64,000 bases of DNA from Allobaculum stercoricanis DSM 13633. Its GTDB lineage: Bacteria > Bacillota_I > Bacilli_A > Erysipelotrichales > Erysipelotrichaceae. Position 1 is the first letter of the stretch, and each line of letters starts with the position of its first letter. Below are positions 46,179-55,000 of this stretch, piece after piece. Under the pieces are notes generated by a model. That model was not told where the DNA came from and did no database searches. It worked only from the letters and a program-made list of their open reading frames with translations. The translations under genes and the position numbers were made by a program. The stretch is from assembly GCF_000384195.1 (NCBI RefSeq), contig NZ_KB913034.1, forward strand, positions 22,645 to 86,644. Direction: 5' to 3'.

Positions 46179-46230
46179 GGACTCGATTTCCAATGTCTCT
46201 AGATTGAATAGGGAATTGGAGATAGAGTCC
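46179..46230. repeat. 15-bp imperfect inverted repeat
   Basis: GGACTCGATTTCCAA (46179-46193) and TTGGAGATAGAGTCC (46216-46230) pair at 13 of 15 positions across 22 bases. It lies between the IS21-like remnant and the end of the beta-lactamase-like gene. A minus-strand terminator for an earlier element or an old inverted end are possible. No T tract follows on either strand. Confidence 0.4.
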
Positions 46231-46259
46231 TTAAATCATTTCGATGAAATCAAGATATT

Positions 46260-47282
46260 TTATAGTCCATTTGTTGCTGAAGTCGTATTGTTTGCAGCAT
46301 TTCCATCTGGTGTGGAATTTTGTTGTTGAGAAACTTGGTTTAAAACTTCCCAAACAATTTTGTTAATCTTACCAGCATCATTTGGATTCGATAAAGTACG
46401 TGAAAAAACAATAATGCTGTAAGGTTGACCGGAAACGGAATAGCCAATGACGTTGGTAAAGGTATCTAATTGGCCATATTTTTGGAACATAACAGGTTCG
46501 ATCAACTCATTGAGATACAGTGTTTTATCTTGAGTATCTAACGCTTGAGTGATGATGTGGTAGCGGGTTGGATCTCCTTTGAGTCGGTTTAAAATATCCA
46601 TATATTGAGTTGCAGTTGCTAAGTTAGCCATCGGATCTTCAGATTGGGGAGTATGGCTAGAATAGTTTTTCAATAATCCCGCAAATGCTTCCCAACCGCC
46701 AAGGCCATGGTAAAGAATGGCAGCGGCTGTGTTATCGGAGTGAATTAAACTCGATTGGATCAGTTCGGAAATGGGGATTGCTGCACCAAAGTAATATTGA
46801 TTTGCAATCGGGTTTTGTCCTTCTGTTTTATAATCTTCAGCATTGAAGACTAAAGTGTCTTCTGGTTTTCGTGTTCCTTCGGCAATCTGGTCGCAATAGA
46901 GCATCGCTAAAGGCAATTTATAAATACTCGCCGCTTCGATAACCATTTCTTCGTTTAAACGGTACGAAACAGTTTTATCATCACTTTCAACAAGGATACA
47001 TAGATCGCTTGGATTATAGCCTTGTTGAGCAATGTATTGATCAATTTGTGTTTTCAGTTGTTGATTGATCGCTTCTGGATCGTCAAATTGGGACACTTGA
47101 ACTGGGAGTTCATTTGGATCGGGAGTCAAGGATGCAATTTTCTCTTCAGTTTGTTGTTCTTGATGTCTAAAAATAACAAACCAAAGTCCACCCAAAACAA
47201 AACATTGAATAATGCAGATGATCGCAAGGATGATCGTGGCGTTTTTATAACGATTTTCTTTTTGGTATTGATGGTTATGCAT
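46260..47282 (-). CDS. Membrane-anchored beta-lactamase-fold serine hydrolase
   Basis: This is a class A beta-lactamase-like protein (Beta-lactamase2 family) on the outer face of the membrane. A membrane anchor spans about 15-38. Ser119 and Lys122 form SIYK, and HSDNTAA carries the SDN motif at 182-184. The third motif, normally KTG or KSG, is KYG (QKYGQLDTFTNV), so true beta-lactam hydrolysis is doubtful and a cell-wall related hydrolase role is as likely. The last 20 residues are Asn/Thr-rich. ATG 47282 was chosen; TTG 47294 next to AAAGGA is an alternative. Confidence 0.78.
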   Translation of the reverse strand: MHNHQYQKENRYKNATIILAIICIIQCFVLGGLWFVIFRHQEQQTEEKIASLTPDPNELPVQVSQFDDPEAINQQLKTQIDQYIAQQGYNPSDLCILVESDDKTVSYRLNEEMVIEAASIYKLPLAMLYCDQIAEGTRKPEDTLVFNAEDYKTEGQNPIANQYYFGAAIPISELIQSSLIHSDNTAAAILYHGLGGWEAFAGLLKNYSSHTPQSEDPMANLATATQYMDILNRLKGDPTRYHIITQALDTQDKTLYLNELIEPVMFQKYGQLDTFTNVIGYSVSGQPYSIIVFSRTLSNPNDAGKINKIVWEVLNQVSQQQNSTPDGNAANNTTSATNGL

Positions 47283-47389
47283 CTCGATTACCAATTCCTT
47301 TCTAAATTGTTTGTTTTATTTTAATCCAAAAGGGAATAGATTGGAAATGATTCGTTTTTTACCCTGGTCCATTTCAAGATAAGAAAGAA

Positions 47390-47422
47390 TAAAAAAAGAA
47401 CCGCAAGGTAAGAACCTTGCGG
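47390..47422 (-). terminator. Orphan minus-strand terminator
   Basis: CCGCAAGGT and ACCTTGCGG form a 9-bp stem with a 4-base loop. On the minus strand a T-rich tract follows. It would end leftward transcripts from the remnant region at 47747-48184, where no intact gene remains. The stretch 47423-47746 holds nothing recognisable. Confidence 0.7.
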
Positions 47423-47746
47423 CTAGATGATACCAGAAATAATAATGTTTAGTGTTCGATAAAGAGATGGATAGACTGGTAATCATCCATATAACAACTT
47501 AGAAAAGAAAGGACTAAGAAAGAGAACGCAAATTAATGATTCATGACGGTTTGCATTCCAATTCCTGTCGTTGACTATAGTGTACGCCAAAAGGGACATT
47601 TTGCCTATAAGAAGGCATTGACTTTAATAAATTGTTAAGTTTTGAGCGACTTGTTTTAAATCGATTTTACATCAAACTCTTTCGATTGAAAGACAAGATT
47701 AAAACTTAAATCAAAAAGGATAACGCAAAGTCTAATCTAAATCTTG

Positions 47747-47878
47747 TTATTCATCAACGGTTTCCATGATATCAGGAATATTGCGGTTTAATTCTTTGTA
47801 TATTCGAAGAAGAATATCAGTTGTGACGTTTTCTCTATTACCAAGTTTTGCCATCGAATCTGAACTGATTTTAGTCAT
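47747..47878 (-). pseudogene. XRE-family (HTH_26) regulator, C-terminal fragment
   Basis: The 43 codons from ATG 47878 encode TKISSDSMAKLGNRENVTTD and then LNRNIPDIMETVDE, matching the second half of small Cro/CI-like regulators whose usual text is ISSTTIAKLGKNENVTTDVL with a DISDIMEIV end. The frame stays open upstream to about 47914 (KLLRTKRSFT) but lacks the proper first helices, so the N-terminal half is deleted. It is 58 bp from the DUF2326 fragment. Confidence 0.7.
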
Positions 47879-47935
47879 TGTGAAGCTTCTTTTTGTACGT
47901 AATAATTTTAGAAGTTTTTAAAGGCAAAAACAGAT

Positions 47936-48184
47936 TTAAGCATCTTCATGAAGCACATTCCAGGAGCGTCCAAATAATTCATTTCCTTCAGGTGACAATT
48001 GTAAAACTTCTGTTGTCTGTAGTAATTCTGCGGCACGTTTGGTATATGAACCTTGCTTATCCATAGCGATAAATACCTGTTTATTGGTATGTGAATATAA
48101 TTCAAGTACCTTTTCTAAAACATGATCTTCTATCTGTTTTAACATGAAAGAATCATGTACAACGACAGGCAAATGAGGATGTTC
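47936..48184 (-). pseudogene. DUF2326 protein, C-terminal fragment
   Basis: The text HPHLPVVVHDSFMLKQIED, KQVFIAMDKQGSYTKRAAEL and LSPEGNELFGRSWN is the C-terminal end of DUF2326 proteins, SMC/Rad50-like ATPases often found in defence-type accessory modules. A stop codon (48185-48187) cuts the frame upstream, and the remaining several hundred residues with the ATPase head and coiled coil are missing. The breakpoint coincides with the beginning of the toxin fragment on the other strand, so a deletion or rearrangement joined the two. Confidence 0.75.
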
Positions 48185-48360
48185 CTAATTATGTGCTCGA
48201 AGCAGTTCGTCAAGGTAATGTAGTTGGCACCCAAGGAAAACGGAATTCCCGAACCATATATGAATTTATATAGGGTGGTAAAAAACAACGGATTGCTGTT
48301 CAAGTTGGAAGCAATGGATATATTGTTGGCGCGAATTGCATCAGCCTTAAGGAGAAGTAA
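48175..48360 (+). pseudogene. Polymorphic toxin C-terminal fragment with internal stop
   Basis: Reading from the breakpoint gives DVPNYVLEAVRQGN, GTQGKRNSRTIYEF, a TAG stop at 48271, then GKKQRIAVQVGSNGYIVGAN up to TAA at 48358. This looks like the carboxy-terminal domain of a secreted polymorphic (RHS/LXG/CDI-type) toxin; the exact family is not certain. The N-terminal trafficking part is missing. The directly following gene, 2 bp on, is a small acidic protein, the normal place for the immunity gene. Confidence 0.6.
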
Positions 48361-48362
48361 TT

Positions 48363-48680
48363 ATGATAAAAAAAATACGTGTGCTACTTGAATACAACAC
48401 ATATTGCTTATGGCTATACGATGAAAACGATGAAATAATTGATAACGATAATCCGCCGGAATGGAACAATGATACTGAATTAACCGATGCCTTCATGGCA
48501 GTTAGCGACGTTTATGATACTTTCTTTTTGGATGATGGAAAAGAATTCTCTTATGTAGGTTGTCCAGACGAAATTACTGGAAATAAATTGAAGGATCTAT
48601 TTTCATTTGCGATGGATCTTCTCTATGAAAGAAATGCCGGAAAATATATTATTCAAAATGATGTGTCGTTTGAATTTTAA
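48363..48680 (+). CDS. Putative immunity protein of the broken toxin
   Basis: This is an intact 105-residue acidic protein (EYNTYCLWLYDENDEIIDND, then DTFFLDDGKEFSYVG) without signal or membrane segment. Its ribosome site AAGGAG lies inside the end of the toxin fragment, 7 bases before the ATG. Position, size and charge fit an immunity protein of a polymorphic toxin system. Family membership is not proven. With its toxin inactivated it would be an orphan, possibly protecting against toxins of neighbours. Confidence 0.6.
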   Translation: MIKKIRVLLEYNTYCLWLYDENDEIIDNDNPPEWNNDTELTDAFMAVSDVYDTFFLDDGKEFSYVGCPDEITGNKLKDLFSFAMDLLYERNAGKYIIQNDVSFEF

Positions 48681-48715
48681 TATTGTTACATCAAGCGTTT
48701 GAATACTGTTAAATA

Positions 48716-48796
48716 GTGTCCATTAAAATGGGTCAATCCAAGTTAAGTGTCCACACATGTGGGTCTCTCTTATTATTTTGTCCATTTTTATGGGTA
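48716..48796 (+). repeat. Three 31-bp-spaced palindromic repeats, IS21-like end
   Basis: Units GTGTCCATTAAAATGGGTC, GTGTCCACACATGTGGGTC and TTGTCCATTTTTATGGGTA start at 48716, 48747 and 48778, exactly 31 bp apart. Each is itself a short palindrome (CCATT/AATGG and similar). IS21-family ends carry such multiple transposase-binding repeats. No transposase is adjacent, so it appears to be a solo end. A regulatory array for the gene at 48918 is an alternative. Confidence 0.6.
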
Positions 48797-48917
48797 CAGT
48801 TTAATTAAAGAAAAGAAGAAAATGTAAGATGATTTAATAAAATCAAACAGTATAATAAACCTCTAACAATACAGATTTTAATTCAAGTTGATGAAGATAT
48901 AGAGGGAAATATTGAAT

Positions 48918-49439
48918 ATGGCTTTTCGTACAACAGTACTCACCTGGTCTAAAGGGGATTTGATGGAAACCTATTGGAAGGTGTTTTTTAAACGACAAAA
49001 CGAAACATCAGGATGGAAAATTGATTTAATGACCATCTTTTTAAACCGTCGGGCGCATGCGCACGGTGGTTATATTGGCAAAGATACTTATTTTGCCGGA
49101 CGACCACGCTTGCCTCATGGCTTACATGGCATCTTTATTTCACGCTATGCCCATATCGGGAAAGAATGTTGGATTTATCAAAATGTCACGATTGGAGAAG
49201 TAAATTCAAAAGCACCAACAATTGGCAACAACGTTTTGATTGGCGCCGGGGCATGTTTAATTGGCGATATTCATATTGGCGATGGAGCGCGAATTGGTGC
49301 CGGGGCTGTAGTTCGCCAAGATGTACCGGCCAATGCGACAGTGGTCAGTGGCGAATGCAAAATGATTTTGCATGATTCATATCGCCCATTTGATTTAGCC
49401 GTTGCACTCGAAAAAGAAGAAGCACAAAACCGGAAATAA
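48918..49439 (+). CDS. Hexapeptide-repeat acetyltransferase (serine acetyltransferase-like)
   Basis: This is a left-handed beta-helix acyltransferase related to CysE and capsule acetyltransferases. Hexapeptide repeats begin at about residue 80 (YAHIGKECWIYQNVTIGE, APTIGNNVLIGAGACLIGD, GDGARIGAGAVVRQDVPANA). The N-terminal helical domain of true CysE is shortened; length is 173. ATG 48918 follows AGAGGGA by 10 bases, with TTG 48912 as an alternative. No cysteine or polysaccharide gene is next to it, so the acceptor is undefined. Confidence 0.78.
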   Translation: MAFRTTVLTWSKGDLMETYWKVFFKRQNETSGWKIDLMTIFLNRRAHAHGGYIGKDTYFAGRPRLPHGLHGIFISRYAHIGKECWIYQNVTIGEVNSKAPTIGNNVLIGAGACLIGDIHIGDGARIGAGAVVRQDVPANATVVSGECKMILHDSYRPFDLAVALEKEEAQNRK

Positions 49440-49492
49440 ACCGAGTACAATATAAGTAAGAAACACGATGCTGTTTAAAAAAGGAGAAAAAA

Positions 49493-50455
49493 ATGAAATC
49501 CATTCCAATTACTTCAATCGAAGGATTCCAAATTGGACAAGCACAAGATTTAGAAGGCGGAACCGGTGTTACGGTCATCATCAATAAAGATGGTGCCACA
49601 GGTGCAGTTGATGTTCGTGGGGGCGGACCGGCAACACGAGAAACGGATTTGTTAGATCCCAAAAACATGGTCCAAAAGATCCACTCTGTGGTTCTTTCTG
49701 GCGGAAGTGCTTTTGGCTTAGAAAGTTCAAGTGGCGTTGTTCGCTATTTAAAAGAAAAGGGCGTTGGCTTTGGTATGAAAGATATTATTGTGCCAATTGT
49801 TTGCCAAGCCTCTTTATTCGATTTGAGTGTCGGATCAAGCGATGCTTACCCTGATCGAGAAATGGGATATCTCGCTGCCCAAAACAGTGAACAAAACGTT
49901 TTTGAGTCAGGTTGTAAAGGCGCCGGAACGGGAGCAAGTGTTGGAAAACTGATGGGATTTGAACACTCCATGAAAACCGGAATCGGAAGTGCTGCATTCC
50001 AAATCGGCCCATTAAAAGTAGGGGCAATTGCAGCGGTGAACGCTTGTGGAGACATTTATGAACCCGATTCTAAAATTCGCGTTGCCGGAATTTATGATCG
50101 CGAAACGAAAACAGAAATCGATACAGAACAAGCTGTTTTACAAATGGCAACACAAGCGATGGAAGGAATGAACACCACGATTTGTTGCGTGATAACCAAT
50201 GCTGATTTAGATCAAGCGATGCTAACCAAACTAGCTGGAATGTCACAAAACGCGTTAGCGAGAACAATTCGTCCAGTCCATACACCAAATGATGGCGATA
50301 CAGTTTTTGCGATGACATCGAATCAAGTGCCAGCAGATTTAACACTTGTTTCCGTCATGGCAATTCAAGCTTTAAGTGAAGCAATTGTAGATGCTGCCAA
50401 ATCAGCAACACCGATGTTTGGACTAGAAAGCTGGTCTTCTTTGCATCAAGCATAA
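49493..50455 (+). CDS. P1 family (DmpA-type) self-processing aminopeptidase
   Basis: This is a peptidase family S58/P1 protein, which cleaves itself into two chains and then acts on N-terminal residues or beta-peptides. The signatures are GGTGVTVIINKDGATGAVDVRGGGPATRE, VVLSGGSAFGLESSSGV, GCKGAGTGASVGK and, before the second chain, GMNTTICCVITNADLD, where the nucleophile after Asn should be Thr. Length 320 is usual. AAAAGGAG precedes the ATG. It follows the acyltransferase by 53 bp and is followed by a terminator. Confidence 0.88.
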   Translation: MKSIPITSIEGFQIGQAQDLEGGTGVTVIINKDGATGAVDVRGGGPATRETDLLDPKNMVQKIHSVVLSGGSAFGLESSSGVVRYLKEKGVGFGMKDIIVPIVCQASLFDLSVGSSDAYPDREMGYLAAQNSEQNVFESGCKGAGTGASVGKLMGFEHSMKTGIGSAAFQIGPLKVGAIAAVNACGDIYEPDSKIRVAGIYDRETKTEIDTEQAVLQMATQAMEGMNTTICCVITNADLDQAMLTKLAGMSQNALARTIRPVHTPNDGDTVFAMTSNQVPADLTLVSVMAIQALSEAIVDAAKSATPMFGLESWSSLHQA

Positions 50456-50475
50456 TTTGATTTTCTTTGCAAAAC

Positions 50476-50516
50476 AAAAAGATACGAGAACACAAATTTC
50501 TCGTATCTTTTTGTTT
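50476..50516. terminator. Bidirectional terminator between P1 peptidase and third MATE gene
   Basis: AAAAAGATACGAGA and TCTCGTATCTTTTT form a 14-bp stem with a 9-base loop between convergent genes. Confidence 0.92.
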
Positions 50517-51880
50517 TAGATAGCAGAGCTTGTTTGTTTAGGTGGGAAAGCTTTACGTTGGCGAAATAAGAATAATATGCCACGAACATTAAGTTCGAAA
50601 ACCATGGCCATCCATACCCCATAAAGACCATAAGGAATGGAAAGCAGCCAAGATAAAGTAATACGCACACCCCAAATGGAGATGAAGTTTAAACAAGCAG
50701 GCCAAAGCGTATCGCCTTTACCGCGTAAAATACCAATGATCGCAATCGATGCCCCATATAATGGCTCGGCAAATGCTTCCATTTTCAACAGGTTGGAACC
50801 AATCGCAATAACTTCAGGATCTAAAGAAAGCATCGCGATTAATTGGCGGGAGAAAATAAACATAAACGCGCCACAGACAGACATCATTAAAACAGTCAGA
50901 CGTGTGATGCGCCACGCAATTTGGCGGGATAGTTCAATTCGATTGGCGCCAATACATTGGCCAATTAAAGCAGAGGCAGCTGAGGCAAACCCAAAGGCTG
51001 GCATATAACATAAGCTTTCGGCAGTGATCGCAAAACTATGTGCAGCAATAGACAATGTTCCTAAAGAGCTGACAATGCGTGTCATCGCAATGTAGGCAGT
51101 TCCCGTAATAAATTGTTCGATGCTGATCGGACCACCGATGCGAAATGCGCTACGCACGGAGTGGGAGTGAAAACGCCAAGGGGCTTTTTGTTTTAAAAAT
51201 TCGTTTTTGATGAAAATCCATCCCGTCAAAAATAGCGAAACACAAATGACGGATGAAGATGTTCCAAGTGCAGCCCCCATTACGCCTAAATTGAGTTTGA
51301 AGATGAATAGTGCGTTAAAACTTACATCCAACAAACACATCATGACTTGGGCAATGCCGGGAACTTTCGTATCGCCCGTTGACTGTAACATATTCATTGC
51401 TAAAGTATTCAGCATGTAAAATGGAATCGTCAAAGAATAAACGAGCAAATAGAGTCCGGAATCTTTTAAAACAACCGGTTCGCCCCCAAGCAAAACTGGG
51501 ATTTGAAAGCTGAGGGAAGCCATCAATATTGCAAGTGGTATGCTACAAATGCCAACGGCAAGGAGTCCTTGGCGACAAAGGGATGCGGCTTTTCGATAAT
51601 CACGAGCGCCAATCGCTTGTGAAGTTTGAACGGAAAAGCCAAAAGTTACACCATTGGATACCCCATTAACTAACCAGGTTGTGGAGGTGACTAAGCCAAT
51701 TGCGGCTGAAGCATTTGTCCCTAAACGGCCAACCATCCCCATATCGATTAACTGCATAATCGTGGTGGAGATTTGCGCCATAATGGCTGGCCAAGAAAGA
51801 GACCAGATTAAAGAGCGTTGCTCTTTTGTGTTGAGCGATTGATGATCGCGGATTTTTCGTAGAAGTTGTGCAGATGTCAT
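50516..51880 (-). CDS. MATE family efflux transporter (third of three)
   Basis: This is a 12-segment MATE protein of 454 residues. The first half has LIWSLSWPAIMAQISTTIMQLIDMGMVGRLG, the second FGFASAASALIGQCIGANR. Gly and Pro positions are typical of NorM/DinF-like members. Little sequence is shared with the other two MATE proteins beyond family motifs. It is divergent from the primase-helicase gene (about 150 bp apart). The substrate is unknown. Confidence 0.9.
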   Translation of the reverse strand: MTSAQLLRKIRDHQSLNTKEQRSLIWSLSWPAIMAQISTTIMQLIDMGMVGRLGTNASAAIGLVTSTTWLVNGVSNGVTFGFSVQTSQAIGARDYRKAASLCRQGLLAVGICSIPLAILMASLSFQIPVLLGGEPVVLKDSGLYLLVYSLTIPFYMLNTLAMNMLQSTGDTKVPGIAQVMMCLLDVSFNALFIFKLNLGVMGAALGTSSSVICVSLFLTGWIFIKNEFLKQKAPWRFHSHSVRSAFRIGGPISIEQFITGTAYIAMTRIVSSLGTLSIAAHSFAITAESLCYMPAFGFASAASALIGQCIGANRIELSRQIAWRITRLTVLMMSVCGAFMFIFSRQLIAMLSLDPEVIAIGSNLLKMEAFAEPLYGASIAIIGILRGKGDTLWPACLNFISIWGVRITLSWLLSIPYGLYGVWMAMVFELNVRGILFLFRQRKAFPPKQTSSAI

Positions 51881-52035
51881 GGAGTCATTTTATCAAATAT
51901 TTGTCATAAACAAATGAGTGGAAAGATTTTTTCAAGGAATCAAATATTATCCAAACGATAACGATCTCGCATAACAATGACCAAATGATGGAATATAATA
52001 AGAACACCAATTAGAAAAGAAGGGAGATGAGTGTG

Positions 52036-55000
52036 ATGACTGTTCAACAGTTCCCCTTTAATCGTGATCGAAGCAATGATAAAAAACCAAAACGTGACGG
52101 GAGTGATTTAGAACAATCTTCAACTTTCAATCTTCATGAACAAGGATCCTTTTATTGCGTGAATCAACAAGATCAAGGATTTTTAAAAACGTATGGATTA
52201 ATGGATCCGAGCTTGTTTAATCATTATTTTTACGGATGTCAAAACCACTTTTTAGTCTCATCAAGAAGAGGTTTTTATTATTGGCCATGCGCCAATGAAG
52301 GCATTACGGGCGTCTGTGCAAAAAAGGATCCATCTTTTATCAAGGGGAGTAAAAATCCTTGTTTAACGTGTAAAAACCGCAAAGGGACAAACTTAACCCC
52401 TGTCCATTTGCAGCGCCATTTTCAAACGACGGCTTGGCCAGACCAAGGATTAGTTAAAATCACGCCCCTTCAACCCGATGGATCTGTTCACTTTTTATTG
52501 TGGCAAATCGGATATCCACATTGGGGAAAAAGTGATGCGCCAGATAAAATCGATCAAATTACCAAAATGATCAATGATCCTCATCAAGGATTTTTTATGG
52601 ACTTGCCGCTTTTAAAGAATGTTGAAGCGTTATGCAAAACAATTCGCAAAGCGGGTTGGAATTATTTAAAAGCATCGGGCGCATATCCAGGATCGATGCA
52701 AATATGGTTATTCTTTGAACAACCGCTTCAACTAACCAAAGCAGTCGATTTGGGGAAAACGTTAATTTTAAAGGCAATTTTAGAAGAAGGACTATGCGAT
52801 TTATCGTTTTTCGATAAGATGGTCCCTTCACGTTTCCCTAAAGACAAAGATTCAACGGGCCCGGCAATCGAACTGCCTTTGCAAGGGTGTGCCCTTGTAA
52901 TGGGCAGAACGTATTTTTTAGATGATCAAAACAAAAACGTTCCTTTTGAACAATCACAACAATTTCTCAAAGCGATCGCAAAAGCAAAACTAGAGAGCGT
53001 CGAAAGATTTTTGCATGCGCATAAAAAACAATTGTTTTCTTGGTTAGATCCACAATCCAAAATGAATGTAGAAAGAAAACAACATCAAATCTTACAGCTT
53101 TTTGAAGATCCAGAAGACACGACCCATTTTCAAGCGAGTGATGTTCAAGGAACACTGAACATAACACTCAAAAACGGAATCTGGATTCAAAAAGACAATT
53201 TAAAACCGCGCTTAATTGGTCAATTGTTATTGTTAGGCAGTTATTGGAATCCAGATGAAGTGAGAAGTAAAGGCCGCTTTTTTAGTGGCCCACGCGTGAT
53301 TCAGCATGCACAAATTGAAAAAGGGATGATTCATTTACCAAGAGGGATGGATGAAGAGTTGATTCGTCGTTTTGAAGAAGCGATGATTCCTTATCAAATC
53401 GAAGATCAAACGACAATTGGCCAAGCGCTTGATGTTCGTTTTTTAGGCCAGTTGCGTCCTGAACAAGAAGTGATGGTCAAATCGTTACTTGCACATACTC
53501 ATGGCATTCTTGTGGCCGCAACGGGTTCTGGTAAAACGATGATGGCAACGGCATTAATTAGCCAAGCGAAAGTTTCGACACTCGTGATTGTCAATAATTT
53601 AAGAATTTTGGAAGGATGGGTAGAAACACTAAATACCCATCTACAATTCAACAATCCGGAATTTGAAAAAAATCTAAAAAAGAAAGGTCAATTCCAAGGG
53701 AAAATTGGAGTTTTGCAAGCCAATAACCAAACGTTATCTAAGCGAGTAGATATCGCTATGGCGCCTACATTATTTGCGAAGAAAAATGTCGAAGAAATTC
53801 TCGAGCCATATGGAATGATCATTTTTGACGAATGCCATCATGCGGCCTCGGCGCGCAATATTGAATTGCTCGATCAAATTGCCGCCAAACGAGTTTATGG
53901 TTTGACGGCTACACCGCAGCGCCCGGATGGATTGTCGCCTACGTTGTTTTGGGAATTAGGATCGATATTAAGTGAGTATTCGTCCAAAGAACAAATGAAG
54001 AAACAAACGTTCCACCGCTACTTCGTCACGCGCGATACCAATTTCATGGCGATCGATCAAAATCAAAGTGATTTTATGCGAATCTCACAAGAAGCTTCGT
54101 ATGATCCTTTACGGAACTTAAAAATCGTGGCGGATGTTTTAGATGCTTTAGAACAAGGCCGAACGGTTTTAGTATTAACTCGCTATGTTCAACATGCCCG
54201 TTATTTAGCGAAGTTTGTGCAAAAAGCTGATCCACATGTAGATCTTTTATTAAATGTGGGAACAGAAGATAAAGAGAAGATTCACGAGCGACTAGAAGCG
54301 TTAAAACAAAAAGAGCGAGTTGTTTTGATTGGAACGTATAAAGGAATGGGAGAAGGATTTGACTTTCCGCGTCTAGATACGCTCATGTGCACGATGCCGG
54401 TTGACTCGTCGATTGTCATTTCGCAAGCGATTGGGCGAATCCATCGCCAAGTCGAACAGAAAAAAGATGTGTATGTCTATGATTATGTAGATCGCAATGT
54501 CAGTATGTTTCAAAGAATGTTCGCTTCTCGACAAAAGGAATATTTTGATCAAGGTTATCAAATGAACGTCATGAAAGAGAATGAACAGATCAAAGAGAAA
54601 CTTCCTTATAGAGTCAAAACGTATTCGGTACAACCCCAAGTTGATGCATATGGGCGGATTGTAGATTATCGTCAACAATTGGCAATGGATATCATGCAAG
54701 CAAAGCGCCAAATCTCTGTTGTGATCAATCAAGTGGATTTTGAAACACGAGAAGAATTATTGTCTTATTTCGCACCAGCCTTAGCAAGACATGTTCGTGT
54801 GGATCTATTCCTTGAAGAATGTGCAAAAAGTACGGCACGTAAATTAGAACAGGCGGGAATGGTCATTCATGTTCATTCTCGAATTATTGGTCGTTTTATC
54901 GTGATTGATAAACATTTAAGTTGGTATGGGCCTCTTGGCATTCATCTCCATGATACGCAAGCGTTATGGCAAAGAGTAGATGATCAACTTGTCGCCAATA

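Noticed and set aside
46093..46329. Plus-strand ORF of 78 codons
   Set aside because: It begins inside the IS21-like repeats, has no ribosome site, overlaps the end of the beta-lactamase-like gene and resembles no family.
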